A stretch of DNA of 64,000 nucleotides from Cohnella hashimotonis (GCF_030014955.1 NZ_JAGRPV010000001.1:682001-746000); one strand, 5' to 3'. Positions 35,459 through 44,099 are shown, counted from the first letter of the stretch. Program-made: numbers and translations. Notes: generated by a model not told the origin, from the letters alone.

Positions 35459-35577
35459 CGCGAACTCTCCTTTCCCAGTGCCGAAGGTGCTGTTTTACCG
35501 GGTTCTAAGCTATGGGTTGAATATACCGTGATGCGAAGGCATGCGCAATAGCTTGGGAAAATGATGGGGGCTGGGGC

Positions 35578-35606
35578 TTGGCAGCTCTATGGCAATGTGC
35601 TATTCT
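35578..35606 (+). promoter_or_regulatory. Extended -10 promoter of DUF559-like gene
   Basis: TTGGCA (35578-35583), 17-bp spacer, TATTCT (35601-35606) preceded by TGC (extended -10). Confidence 0.65.
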
Positions 35607-35650
35607 GATGCTGACCTACTCAAAGTTATGAACATGCGCGTGAAGCATAC

Positions 35651-35685
35651 GCCGCTTACTCCCATAGGGAGCGAGCGGCTTTTTT
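35651..35685 (+). terminator. Leader terminator before DUF559-like gene
   Basis: Outer stem GCCGCT / AGCGGC and inner stem CTCCC-ATA-GGGAG, followed by six T. It lies about 38 nt into the predicted transcript and 33 nt before the ATG, so it should attenuate the gene. Confidence 0.75.
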
Positions 35686-35717
35686 GTGTTTTTAGACTTA
35701 TAAGAAGGGGCAGGTTT

Positions 35718-36413
35718 ATGGCTAAAAAAGAGAAACGCTACAGCGCGGGTCAGACGGCAAATTCTATCGTAACCGAGTTTGTCGAAGCGCAGAGGAAGAC
35801 GGCGAAGGGACAGCGTCTGGAGATGCTGCAGCGGGATCTGAGCGGCACGATCAAACTGTTGACCGATCTTCTGCTGCCGGTGTTCGGGTCGCTCGAGGGG
35901 TTTCAACTGGAGTACGAGATCGTGGGGGCGAATGGCTTCAAAATATATGCGGACGTGTATTATGAACCGCTGGGGCTGGTGTTCGAGTGTGACGGTTATG
36001 TGGTGCACGCCGAGCTTATTACGAGGGACCGCTTTTCGCTTGAGCGAATGCGGATGCGGACGTTCACGCTTGGCGGCTATGCGTATTTCCCGTTTAGCTG
36101 GGACGAATTGGACAAGAAACCCGAGATGTGCAGACGAGCGGTGTATGAGGTGTTGGGCAAGCGCGGTCGAGGGGGCAGCGGATTGCAGAGATTGGACGTT
36201 TATGAGCGGGAGTTGCTCAGGGTAGCGGCTAATTCAAAAATGTTTACGCCTAAGCATGTTCGAGACTGGCTGGATATAAAGCATAGAAAAGCACGCGAGC
36301 TGATTCAGAGTATGAAGCAATCTCAACTTATTGTGCGTGTTGGGGGCAGCGAGCACAGGGACTATGGCTATGCGATCGGGGAGAAGGGGAAGGAATTGTT
36401 AAGTCGGCGTTAG
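35718..36413 (+). CDS. Putative nuclease-like (DUF559/Vsr-type core) protein with C-terminal winged helix
   Basis: 231 aa. ATG at 35718 after AAGGGGCAGG; the frame is open from 35589 but that part is the leader with the terminator. Residues 65-145 resemble the DUF559/Vsr restriction-endonuclease fold: D79 in KIYADVYYEP, E90-C-D92-G in GLVFECDGYVVH with H97, then RFSLERMRMRTFTLGGYAYFPFSWDEL. Residues 157-231 look like a winged helix (FTPKHVRDWLDIKHRKARELIQSMKQSQLIVRV). I infer a DNA-acting protein; function is not known. Flanked downstream by the 36.4-kb repeat array. Confidence 0.7.
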   Translation: MAKKEKRYSAGQTANSIVTEFVEAQRKTAKGQRLEMLQRDLSGTIKLLTDLLLPVFGSLEGFQLEYEIVGANGFKIYADVYYEPLGLVFECDGYVVHAELITRDRFSLERMRMRTFTLGGYAYFPFSWDELDKKPEMCRRAVYEVLGKRGRGGSGLQRLDVYERELLRVAANSKMFTPKHVRDWLDIKHRKARELIQSMKQSQLIVRVGGSEHRDYGYAIGEKGKELLSRR

Positions 36414-36431
36414 CCCGAGCATTGTTGGACA

Positions 36432-36720
36432 AGATAGTGTCCAAAAGCGCTTATCGGCGGCGCGCGAGGGGTCTTGGGAGCGGAGTAGTGTCCAAAAGCG
36501 CTTATCGGCGGCGCGCGAGGGGTCTTGGGAGCGGAGATAGTGTCCAAAAGCGCTTATCGGCGGCGCGCGAGGGGTCTTGGGAGCGGAGATAGTGTCCAAA
36601 AGCGCTTATCGACGGCGCGCGAGGGGTCTTGGGAGCGGATAGTGTCCAAAAGCGCTTATCGGCGGCGCACGAGGGGTCCTGGGAGCGGAGATAGTGTCCA
36701 AAAGGCTTATCGGCACGGTT
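36432..36720. repeat. Six tandem 50-52-bp units (family A)
   Basis: TAGTGTCCAAAAGCGCTTAT starts at 36435, 36486, 36538, 36590, 36640 and 36692 (offsets 51, 52, 52, 50, 52; the last copy lacks two core bases). The remainder of each unit, GGCGGCGCGCGAGGGGTC... , is also nearly identical. The core AAAAGCGCTTATCG is shared with the 27.2-kb array. Confidence 0.92.
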
Positions 36721-36894
36721 GGAGCGGTCGGAGCTAAGAGCTGGCCGAAAAAGCCATCCAACTGGAGCAGTTAGGGCTTTGTAAGCAGCAAGTTACTTGA
36801 AATAACCGGTTGCGGCCTGCTATGGTGAGGGAGTCGTATGGTTTTGCTGCGAGCAATAATGCGAGCGATAATTGGAAGAGAGGTTGATGACGGA

Positions 36895-37443
36895 ATGAAG
36901 TTGATCGCGCTGGTAGGCAGTCTGCGCAGGGAGTCCGTGAATCTGAAGCTGGCGTTGACCCTGCAGGAGAGATACCGCGGCAAGTTTGAGCTGGATATCG
37001 CGAACATCGGCACGCTGCCGTTTTTCGATCAGGACGAGGAGGAGAATCCGCCGGAGTCGGTACGGAAGCTGAGCGGGCAGGTCGCCGCCGCGGACGGCGT
37101 GCTGATTCTGACGCCGGAGTACAACTGGTCGGTGCCGGGCGTGCTCAAGAACGCGCTGGACTGGCTGTCGCGCGGAGATAAGGTGCTGATCGGCAAGCCC
37201 GTGCTCGCAGCCGGCGCAAGTCCCGGCATGTACGGCACGCTGCGGGGCCAGCTTCATCTGCGAGAGATTCTATCAAGCCCGGGCATCCAGGCGGCGATGC
37301 TGCCTCCGGCCGGCAACGAGATCGCCGTCGCGCAGGCGCCGCAGAAATTCGGCGAAGGCGGCGCCCGCCTGACGGACGAGCGGACATTGACTCATATTGA
37401 TGTCGTCGTCGATCGCTTTTTAGAGCTGATCAGACATCGTTGA
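36895..37443 (+). CDS. NADPH-dependent FMN reductase
   Basis: 182 aa. ATG at 36895 about 11 nt after GAGAGG; an earlier in-frame start has no ribosome site. Flavodoxin-like fold with IALVGSLRRESVNLKLA, the FMN-binding LILTPEYNWSVPGVLKNALDWLSRG and AGASPGMYGTLRGQLHLREIL. The family (azoreductase/chromate reductase/YieF-like) reduces quinones, azo compounds or FMN. Monocistronic. Confidence 0.9.
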   Translation: MKLIALVGSLRRESVNLKLALTLQERYRGKFELDIANIGTLPFFDQDEEENPPESVRKLSGQVAAADGVLILTPEYNWSVPGVLKNALDWLSRGDKVLIGKPVLAAGASPGMYGTLRGQLHLREILSSPGIQAAMLPPAGNEIAVAQAPQKFGEGGARLTDERTLTHIDVVVDRFLELIRHR

Positions 37444-37463
37444 TTCGCCATGATTTTGCATAA

Positions 37464-37504
37464 GGCCCGAATGTCCGCAGCGGCGGCATCCGGGTCTCTT
37501 TCTT
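37464..37504 (+). terminator. Terminator after FMN reductase gene
   Basis: CCCGAATG (37466-37473) pairs with CATCCGGG (37487-37494) with one mismatch; a U-rich tract follows. Confidence 0.55.
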
Positions 37505-37626
37505 GTTTGGGATGGCCGGGCAGGGGGTAAAAGCGACTATCTTCTATGTTTTGCCGCCCCTTGAGGCGGTGCCGTCTGGCTGCAGCCGGCCATTCCATCA
37601 AGTTAAAGCGAAAGGGAGATCGACGC

Positions 37627-38814
37627 ATGGGCAAAATTTTGATTGTCGGGGGCCAAATGGAAAACAAGGGCGCCCAGGCGATGACGTTCACCGTCGTAAA
37701 CGAAATCAAGATGCGATATCCGGATAAAGAGCTCGTGCTCGTCTGTCCGGACGAGGACCGCAATTACGCGTTTCAACTGGTGAAGATGGGGAAAAAAATG
37801 AAGATCGAGCTGCTGGGCGGCGTGTACACGCTGATCGGTAAGCTGATCCCGAACGACGAGCGCGTCAGCGTCACCAAGGCACAGATGAAGGAAATCCTGA
37901 AAGAAACCGATCTCATCGTCGACATCAGCGGCTTCGCCCTCTCCTCGCAGTTCAGCATCCGCCATACGATCAATTATTTGGCGAATATTCGGCTCGCCCG
38001 GCAGAACAAGATCCCGATGGTGCTGCTGTCCCAGTCGTTCGGCCCGTTCGAGTACACCGGCATTTACAAATTCGTCATTCCGCCGATGATCAAAAAATAC
38101 ATTCGCTATCCGAAATACATCTACGCACGCGAGCAAGAAGGCGCCGATTTTCTCGGTAAATATACGTCCGGCAATCTGCGCAGATCCGTGGACATCGTGC
38201 TGCAGGGCTCGAACCCGTACAATCTGTCTCACCTGTTCCGCGACGGCAACTACATAAAAGGCGAGCCGCTTGCGATCAAGCCGAATGCGGTCGGCATCGT
38301 GCCGAATGTCAAGACGATGAAGTACGGCACGCGCCAATCGATGCTGGCGATGTACGAGCGCATGACGCAGCATCTGCTGGATCGCGGCAAAAACGTCTAT
38401 CTGTTCCGCCACTCCACGGAGGATCTGATCATTTGCCAGGAGATCAAACGCAGATTCCCGCACGACGAACGCGTGGTGCTGCTGGAGGAGGAGTACGACT
38501 GCATCGCGATTCACGACGTGCTCGTGCAATTCGAATTTCTCGTCGCGTCCCGTTATCATTCGATCGTGCACGCGTACAAGAACGGCATACCGGTCGTGGC
38601 GCTCGGCTGGGCGACCAAATACCGCGAGCTGCTGGGGCGGTTCGGACAAGGCGATTATGTGTTCGACGTGCGTGACAGCGCGCATATCGAAGCCAACATG
38701 ATCGCGAAGCTCGACGCCATGATCGATAATCGCGATGTCGAAGCCGTCAAGATCGACGATACGCTCAGAGATATTCACCGGGAAAGCATTTTTGCCGAAG
38801 CTTTTGCGTTGTAA
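37627..38814 (+). CDS. Polysaccharide pyruvyl transferase family protein
   Basis: 395 aa. ATG at 37627 behind AAAGGGAG. The product starts MGKILIVGGQMENKGAQAMTFTVVNEIKMRYPD and has the PS_pyruv_trans domain (about 14-320), with LLSQSFGPFEY, IYAREQEGADFL and the C-terminal VASRYHSIVHAYKNGIPVVALGWATKYRELL. The family transfers pyruvate from phosphoenolpyruvate to cell-envelope sugars; CsaB, a relative, makes the ligand that SLH domains bind. Whether this protein serves the three SLH proteins nearby is open. Confidence 0.87.
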   Translation: MGKILIVGGQMENKGAQAMTFTVVNEIKMRYPDKELVLVCPDEDRNYAFQLVKMGKKMKIELLGGVYTLIGKLIPNDERVSVTKAQMKEILKETDLIVDISGFALSSQFSIRHTINYLANIRLARQNKIPMVLLSQSFGPFEYTGIYKFVIPPMIKKYIRYPKYIYAREQEGADFLGKYTSGNLRRSVDIVLQGSNPYNLSHLFRDGNYIKGEPLAIKPNAVGIVPNVKTMKYGTRQSMLAMYERMTQHLLDRGKNVYLFRHSTEDLIICQEIKRRFPHDERVVLLEEEYDCIAIHDVLVQFEFLVASRYHSIVHAYKNGIPVVALGWATKYRELLGRFGQGDYVFDVRDSAHIEANMIAKLDAMIDNRDVEAVKIDDTLRDIHRESIFAEAFAL

Positions 38815-38845
38815 GCGATAGGTAGAAGGTGTAGATTGGCGTAAA

Positions 38846-38898
38846 AAGCAGCAGGCCAGGACTATGAAAACATAGTTCTTGTACTGCTGCTTATCTTT
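38846..38898 (+). terminator. Terminator after pyruvyl transferase gene
   Basis: AAGCAGCAG / CTGCTGCTT outer stem with an inner AGGACTATG-AAAA-CATAGTTCT stem; U-rich tail. May serve both strands. Confidence 0.7.
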
Positions 38899-38923
38899 CG
38901 TTACCTCATCTGTTCGGACCGTA

Positions 38924-39256
38924 CTAAGCGATCGGCGTCCCGTTAGGCAGTTGAACCTCGGGCCGCAAGAGAACGACATCTCCCTTCTCGGGTACGCCGC
39001 CAAGCACCAGCACTTCCGATTTGAATCCGGCAATGCGCCGGGGAGGAAAGTTGACGATTGCGATCACTTGTTTGCCGACAACCTCCTCGGCCGCGTATCG
39101 CTTCGTAATTTGCGCGCTGGACGATTTAATTCCGATCTCCGGTCCGAAATCGATTCGAAGCTTGATCGCGGGAACCTTCGCCTCTCCAAAAAACGCGGCT
39201 TCCATAATCGTCCCCACACGAATATCCAGTGCCGCAAAATCATCGATCGATGCCAA
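38924..39256 (-). CDS. csaA: CsaA, tRNA-binding-domain chaperone
   Basis: 110 aa from the TTG complementary to 39254-39256, chosen because GGGGAGG lies 8-9 nt upstream and the length equals the usual CsaA. Single tRNA_bind OB-fold: DIRVGTIMEAAFFGEAKVPAIKLRIDFG, SSAQITKRYAAEEVVGKQVIAIVNFPPRRIAGFKSEVLVLGGVPEKG. CsaA is a small dimeric protein with secretion-chaperone-like activity. It lies directly beside the MerR gene on the same strand. Confidence 0.92.
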   Translation of the reverse strand: MASIDDFAALDIRVGTIMEAAFFGEAKVPAIKLRIDFGPEIGIKSSSAQITKRYAAEEVVGKQVIAIVNFPPRRIAGFKSEVLVLGGVPEKGDVVLLRPEVQLPNGTPIA

Positions 39257-39291
39257 TTTTTCTGCCTCCCCATTGAAGCTTAGACCAACGC

Positions 39292-39741
39292 TCACGCTCT
39301 TTGAGCAGCAGGCGTGTAGAATACGTCGCTATGCATATGCCGAACGTCGCCCCAGTTGGCGGGATTCGTCGTATCCGGCATATGGCGTTCCATGATGGCT
39401 TGGTACAGGGCCGTTTTTTGTTCTAAGTGGGCGATGTGCCTCTTGGCTTCTTCAAGCCGCGCGCGCGCCGCTTCTTTATGCTCCGTCATGAGCGCCGCGC
39501 GCTGTGGGATCGTCGAGTCCCCTTCGAGGCACAGTTCGACGTACGTTTTAATGACCTCAATCGGCATCCCGGATTGCTTGAGGCATTTAATGCCATGCAG
39601 CCAATTGACAGCTTCTTCGTCGAACATCCGCGTGTTGTTTTTATCGCGCCGCACGCTCGGCACCAGCCCCTTGTCCGTGTAAAAACGCACGGCATGCTCG
39701 GTAAGTCCCGTTATATTGGCGGCTTCTTTGACCGTATGCAT
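39292..39741 (-). CDS. MerR family transcriptional regulator
   Basis: 149 aa. Start complementary to 39739-39741 (MHTVKEAANITGLTEHAVRFYTDKGLV) behind AAGGGAGG. N-terminal MerR winged helix (1-70, RRDKNNTRMFDEEAVNWLHGIKCLK) and a C-terminal coiled-coil dimer helix (EHKEAARARLEEAKRHIAHLEQKTALYQAIMERH). No conserved cysteine pair for metal sensing. Divergent from an aldo/keto reductase whose promoter has the 19-bp spacing used by MerR activators. Confidence 0.92.
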   Translation of the reverse strand: MHTVKEAANITGLTEHAVRFYTDKGLVPSVRRDKNNTRMFDEEAVNWLHGIKCLKQSGMPIEVIKTYVELCLEGDSTIPQRAALMTEHKEAARARLEEAKRHIAHLEQKTALYQAIMERHMPDTTNPANWGDVRHMHSDVFYTPAAQRA

Positions 39742-39778
39742 TCGCAATCCTCCCTTAAAAATAATTTTACGATACGGC

Positions 39779-39809
39779 TTGCCTTCGTGTAACACGAAGG
39801 CTTTAAGCT
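39779..39809 (+). promoter_or_regulatory. MerR-type promoter and operator of aldo/keto reductase gene
   Basis: TTGCCT (39779-39784), 19-bp spacer, TAAGCT (39804-39809). The perfect 21-bp dyad GCCTTCGTGT-A-ACACGAAGGC (39781-39801) fills the spacer, the classic MerR arrangement. Confidence 0.7.
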
Positions 39810-39913
39810 TACTGTAACGCAAATCGGCCGTCCGCGGAATACCGCGCAGCAGGGAGGACTCCCCGGCTACGCGCCGGTTGCCGTTACACATCTGAGCAAT
39901 GGGAGGAAATACC

Positions 39914-40765
39914 ATGCAAACCGTAACGTTAAACAACGGCATAAAAATGCCGATCATCGGCTTTGGCGTCTACCAGATTCCCGATGCGGAACAATGCGAA
40001 AACGCGGTGTACGAAGCGCTGATGACCGGTTACCGCTTGATCGATACCGCGGCCGGTTACGTGAACGAGGAAGCGGTCGGCCGCGCCATCAAGCGCAGCG
40101 GCGTGCCGCGCGAGGAACTGTTCGTCACGACCAAGCTCTGGATTCAGGATGCCGGCTACGAGAGCGCCAAGCTGGCGTTTGCGAAGTCGCTTAAGAAGCT
40201 TCAGCTCGACTATCTCGATCTGTATCTCATTCACCAGCCGTTCGGCGATTACTACGGGGCTTGGCGCGCGATGGAAGAACTCTATCGGGAAGGCAAGATC
40301 AGGGCGATCGGCGTCAGCAACTTCCTGCCCGACCGGCTGATGGATCTCATCGTGCACAACGAGATCGTTCCCGCCGTCAACCAGGTCGAGACGCATCCGT
40401 TTTACCAGCAGCATGCGAGCGGCGCGTTTATGAAAGAGCAGGGCGTGCAGCATCAGTCGTGGGCGCCGTTCGCCGAAGGACTGGGCGGCATGTTCGGCAA
40501 CAAAACGCTGGCCTCGATCGCGGCCAAACACGGCAAGTCCGTCGCCCAGGTCGTGCTGCGCTGGCTCGTTCAGCGACAAGTCGTCGTCATTCCGAAGTCG
40601 GTGCGAAAAGAGCGGATCGTCGAAAACTTCGACATCTTCGATTTTGAACTGGACGCGGACGATCTCAAGCGAATTACCGCCCTCGATACGCGGGAGACGC
40701 TGTTCCTGTCCTATCACGACCCGAAGTTTGCCAAGATGCTGGGGACTTTGCGGATCGAGCTGTAA
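39914..40765 (+). CDS. Aldo/keto reductase
   Basis: 283 aa. ATG at 39914 behind GGGAGG. (beta/alpha)8 AKR with the catalytic tetrad D44 and Y49 ([12 protein letters not shown]), K74 (VTTKLW) and H107 (LYLIHQPFG), and NADPH-binding [23 protein letters not shown]. Related to 2,5-diketogluconate reductase/YvgN-type enzymes that reduce aldehydes such as methylglyoxal. Controlled by the divergent MerR protein. Confidence 0.93.
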   Translation: MQTVTLNNGIKMPIIGFGVYQIPDAEQCENAVYEALMTGYRLIDTAAGYVNEEAVGRAIKRSGVPREELFVTTKLWIQDAGYESAKLAFAKSLKKLQLDYLDLYLIHQPFGDYYGAWRAMEELYREGKIRAIGVSNFLPDRLMDLIVHNEIVPAVNQVETHPFYQQHASGAFMKEQGVQHQSWAPFAEGLGGMFGNKTLASIAAKHGKSVAQVVLRWLVQRQVVVIPKSVRKERIVENFDIFDFELDADDLKRITALDTRETLFLSYHDPKFAKMLGTLRIEL

Positions 40766-40807
40766 GCCTAAATCACCAGGCGTTTTTCGCCGAATGCCAA
40801 ATGTTGA

Positions 40808-40838
40808 AGAAAGGACAGGCGGGATGCCTGTCCTTTCT
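40808..40838. terminator. Bidirectional terminator
   Basis: Perfect 13-bp arms AGAAAGGACAGGC and GCCTGTCCTTTCT with a GGGAT loop, between the convergent aldo/keto reductase and TPR genes. Confidence 0.65.
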
Positions 40839-40861
40839 AAAGTTGGCTACAGGCCTGTGAA

Positions 40862-41344
40862 CTAACTCCAAGTCTGATCCAGCTTATCCGAATAAAATAA
40901 TATGGCTTTCTTATAGCTTTGGATGCCTTCGTCCGTACTCGTTTCGGCTAGCTGCTTCAATAAAACGGCCATCGCATCCCTAAATTCACCCCGGTTGTAC
41001 AGGACCATCGCGTGGAAGACTTGGTACTCTCGCCGATCGGGATATTCTTGAATGGCCTTCACAAAGAGCGATTGGGCTTCATCGTACATCCCCAAGGTTC
41101 TATAGGTACTTCCAAGCCCTAACAAGGCGCCTTTTCTTTCTTCCTCCGTTAAGCCAAGCTGTAGCGCTTTTTTGTAAAAAGGGACTGCCTCGCGTTCTAT
41201 TCCGAGAGCGTCATGAATCCATGCGCATTGATACCAGACAGAGGCATCCGAAGGCCGTTCTTGCAGCAGTTCAAGGATGACCGAACGCGCTTCTTCCAAT
41301 TTTCCGGATTCTCTTAATTGAATGGCGGCTGTTAATCGATCCAT
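40862..41344 (-). CDS. Tetratricopeptide-repeat protein
   Basis: 160 aa. Start at 41344 behind GCGAGGAT. Three to four TPR units cover most of the chain (for example AIQLRESGKLEEARSVILELLQERPSD, VPFYKKALQLGLTEEERKGALLGLGSTYRTLGMYDEAQSLFVKAIQEYPD). Soluble, no other domain. Similar to short Bacillus proteins of unknown function; a protein-interaction role is inferred. Confidence 0.85.
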   Translation of the reverse strand: MDRLTAAIQLRESGKLEEARSVILELLQERPSDASVWYQCAWIHDALGIEREAVPFYKKALQLGLTEEERKGALLGLGSTYRTLGMYDEAQSLFVKAIQEYPDRREYQVFHAMVLYNRGEFRDAMAVLLKQLAETSTDEGIQSYKKAILFYSDKLDQTWS

Positions 41345-41432
41345 ATTTAATCCTCGCGTTCTTCATGGTTTTTTAAATTGTACTATTTTTTCTGCGATTT
41401 TGTTTGGCGTGAGCCGGCAGTAAATGTAAAAG

Positions 41433-41458
41433 AACCGATCGGCCTATGCCGATCGGTT
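41433..41458 (-). terminator. Terminator after GH29 gene
   Basis: Perfect 11-bp arms AACCGATCGGC and GCCGATCGGTT; minus-strand tail TCTTTTAC. Confidence 0.7.
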
Positions 41459-41493
41459 GTTTGCGCCTGGTATACAAGCGCCGCAAACGTTGA

Positions 41494-42810
41494 TTATTTC
41501 AGCTCCAGCTCGACGACCGTCCCGCGCGCATCCGGTAGCGGGTAGGTGTAGTGCACCGGAGTCGCAAAGTTGAAGAAGGCGTCGGCTTCGAACAGCGCCG
41601 CATTCCAGGGGCGGGTTACCGGCAGCTCCGAGCCGTCCGCGAGCAGCCGCGCGCGCTTGATGCGACCGGCGAGCCCGGCCAGATTGATCGCGCCTACGCT
41701 CTCCTCGAAGACGTGTGCGTACAGGGTGTTCCCCTTTTGCGTATAGCGTCCCCAGTCGGGCTTGGGCAGCTCCGCCTGTCCGCAGCCGTAGATGCTGTCG
41801 CCGTTCAGCGCCATCCAGTCGCCTACCTCGGCCAGGATGTCCAGCGATTGCTTGGGGATGCGCCCGCGGGCATCGGGACCTACGTTGAGCAGCAGGTTGC
41901 CGTTTTTGCTGACGCATTCCACCAGCTTGCGGATGACGATGGCGGGGGACTTGTAGTTCGTATCCGACGCGACGTATCCCCAGTTGTTGTTCAGCGTCAC
42001 GCAGGCTTCCCAAGGGATCGGCTGTCCGTCTTCGTCGGTAACGCCGGACGGCGGGATGATCTGCTCCGGCGATGCGAAGTCGCCCGCATATGCAAGCGGC
42101 GCCTTCGTGTAGATGCTGCCGCCTCCCTCGCCGCCTGCCTCCAGGCGGTTGTCGATCACGATGTGCGGCTGAAGCGCCCGCATCATGGCGATCAGCTCCG
42201 AGGCGCGCCATTTCTCGCCCTGCATGACGTCGTAGGAAAAGTCGAACCACATCAGGTCTAGCTTGCCGTAGTTCGTCAGCAGCTCGCGAACCTGCCCGTG
42301 CATATAGTCGAGGTAGCTGCCGAACGTCGATGGATCGCGCTTGTACGCTTCATTGTCGCGCATCGGGTGATAGAGATCGCCGTGCGCGGGGAAGTCTTCA
42401 TGATGCCAGTCGATCAGTGAGTAATAGAGTCCGACCTTGAGCCCCTCCGCGCGGAACGCCTCCAGGAATTCCGCCACGAGATCTCGCCCGGCCTTCGTTT
42501 TCGTCGATTTGTAATCCGTCAGCTTGCTGTCGAACAGGCAGAAGCCGTCGTGATGCTTGGCCGTCAGCACCGCGTACTTCATGCCGGCTTGACGGGCGGC
42601 GCGCGCCCAGGCACGCGGATCGTAGTCTACGGGATCGAACTCGTCGAAATAAGCCTGGTATTCCTCCACCGAAGTGCGTTCCACGTTGCGGACCCATTCG
42701 CCCCGCGCCGGAATCGCGTACAGCCCCCAATGGATAAACATGCCGAACCGGTCCTGCAAAAACCAGCGCGTCCGCTCCTGGCGGTCCAGCCATTCCTGAT
42801 TATGTGCCAT
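41494..42810 (-). CDS. Alpha-L-fucosidase, GH29
   Basis: 438 aa. Start at 42810 behind GGAGGAAG. GH29 landmarks: FGMFIHWGLYAIPARGEWVRN near the N-terminus, YAVLTAKHHDGFCLFDSKLTDY, YYSLIDWHHEDF, the nucleophile Asp in GKLDLMWFDFSYD (near residue 188) and NGNLLLNVGPDARGRIP. A C-terminal beta domain ends at residue 438. There is no signal peptide, so it should act on imported fucosides. An AraC regulator is divergent at 42974. Confidence 0.92.
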   Translation of the reverse strand: MAHNQEWLDRQERTRWFLQDRFGMFIHWGLYAIPARGEWVRNVERTSVEEYQAYFDEFDPVDYDPRAWARAARQAGMKYAVLTAKHHDGFCLFDSKLTDYKSTKTKAGRDLVAEFLEAFRAEGLKVGLYYSLIDWHHEDFPAHGDLYHPMRDNEAYKRDPSTFGSYLDYMHGQVRELLTNYGKLDLMWFDFSYDVMQGEKWRASELIAMMRALQPHIVIDNRLEAGGEGGGSIYTKAPLAYAGDFASPEQIIPPSGVTDEDGQPIPWEACVTLNNNWGYVASDTNYKSPAIVIRKLVECVSKNGNLLLNVGPDARGRIPKQSLDILAEVGDWMALNGDSIYGCGQAELPKPDWGRYTQKGNTLYAHVFEESVGAINLAGLAGRIKRARLLADGSELPVTRPWNAALFEADAFFNFATPVHYTYPLPDARGTVVELELK

Positions 42811-42973
42811 CGTCGCGACTTCCTCCGTTATAATAGGGATAGGCTCTCTGCCTTGCCAGCCCAGTGTATCAGCATCGGGCGGAAGATGGGAGGGACGCGG
42901 TTAAGGCTTGCGGGTATCAAATTAACCTCGTTCGAGAACGCTGCCATTCTTATGTGAACGCGGGGGAAAAACG

Positions 42974-43828
42974 ATGGGCGACGGAACGGCCGGGATCGGC
43001 GCGCTTGACGATATATTGCCTCAGCTCCGAATCGACGTGATCGAGGCGCATTATTCGCAATGCAGTCCCGTTTGGCGGGAGATCGATTACGTGCCTGCCC
43101 ACAACAAGCTGTATTACATATGCGAAGGCGAGGGCTGGCTGCGCATCGGCGACAAGGAATTCCGCCCGGAGCCGGGGGAGCTGGTCGTGATGCCGGCCAA
43201 CGTGCTTCAGTCGTTTTCGGCGATCGAAGGACGAAGGCCTTTTCTAAAATATTGGTGCCACTTCAACGCGGATATCGGAGATGCGGGATTGTTTTCGTGG
43301 CTTGACGTGCCGTACCGGATGACGGTGCACGCCGAACTGCGGGAGGAAGTCGGCCGCAAGTTCGAAGCGCTCGTCGCGTGCGCGGCCGAACGGGGGATCG
43401 GGGCAAGGCTGCGGGAAAAAGCGTATTTGCTGGAGCTGCTGGCACCGGTCGTAGAGCGGGCCGCGCTCAGCCGAGCCGGCGGAACCGCGCAGGATGCGGA
43501 GCGGATCATGCTGATCACGCGTTACGTCGAGACGCATCTGGCGGACGAGCTGACGCTGGAAGGTCTGGCCGATCACCTGCATTTGCACCCCAACTATCTG
43601 GTCAAATACTTCAACCGGCGCTTCGGCATGCCGCCGATCCGTTACGTGAACCGCAAGCGCATGGAGCGGGCCCGCCTGCTGCTCCGGACGACGGACCGCA
43701 GCATCAAGGAGATTGCCGCGGCAGTCGGGTATCCGGACACGAACCACTTCGCCAAGGCGTTCCGCCGCGAGACGAGCGCGAGCCCTTCGGCGTACCGGTC
43801 GGGGGGCGGGAGAACTGGCGAAGGTTAG
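42974..43828 (+). CDS. AraC family transcriptional regulator
   Basis: 284 aa. ATG at 42974 with a weak GGGGGA site. N-terminal cupin sensor (KLYYICEGEGWLRIGDKEFRPEPGELVVMPANV) and C-terminal AraC helix-turn-helix pair (LTLEGLADHLHLHPNYLVKYFNRRFGMPPIRYVNRKRMERARLLL, then IKEIAAAVGYPDTNHFAKAFRRETSASPSAYR). Divergent from the fucosidase gene and probably its activator. Confidence 0.92.
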   Translation: MGDGTAGIGALDDILPQLRIDVIEAHYSQCSPVWREIDYVPAHNKLYYICEGEGWLRIGDKEFRPEPGELVVMPANVLQSFSAIEGRRPFLKYWCHFNADIGDAGLFSWLDVPYRMTVHAELREEVGRKFEALVACAAERGIGARLREKAYLLELLAPVVERAALSRAGGTAQDAERIMLITRYVETHLADELTLEGLADHLHLHPNYLVKYFNRRFGMPPIRYVNRKRMERARLLLRTTDRSIKEIAAAVGYPDTNHFAKAFRRETSASPSAYRSGGGRTGEG

Positions 43829-43875
43829 GCGGCGGGATCGGGCTGTCGACGCACGCTGCACGAGCATTCGACCGA

Positions 43876-44061
43876 AGACTTGGTCGGCGCGGCCCGTTTA
43901 TCAGTTATAAGGAAAGCTTCGGGTTTCAAAAGTTAAACGAAGCACTGCTTCGCGAAGCAGGCATCGCTCCGCGCTACGTCTGCCTGGTTAACGAGCCTCA
44001 AGATGTCAGAGCGTTCATGGTCCCATTTTTGCAGACGAGTCGTCCGAACTTTTCTAAATAA
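43876..44061 (+). pseudogene. Remnant of a LysR-type regulator, C-terminal piece
   Basis: About 60 codons ending at 44061 read GRRGPFISYKESFGFQKLNEALLREAGIAP, then RYVCLVNEPQDVRAFM, which resembles the second half of a LysR effector domain. There is no start codon, DNA-binding domain or ribosome site; the frame upstream is only an out-of-frame reading of the AraC gene. I infer a decayed gene, with modest confidence. Confidence 0.45.
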
Positions 44062-44099
44062 TCGAGAAATCTTCTAAATATCCAGATCTTCGCTACTGT

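Noticed and set aside
43378..43870. Long plus-strand frame overlapping the AraC gene
   Set aside because: It is an out-of-frame reading of the AraC C-terminus; only the part after about 43876 has independent similarity.
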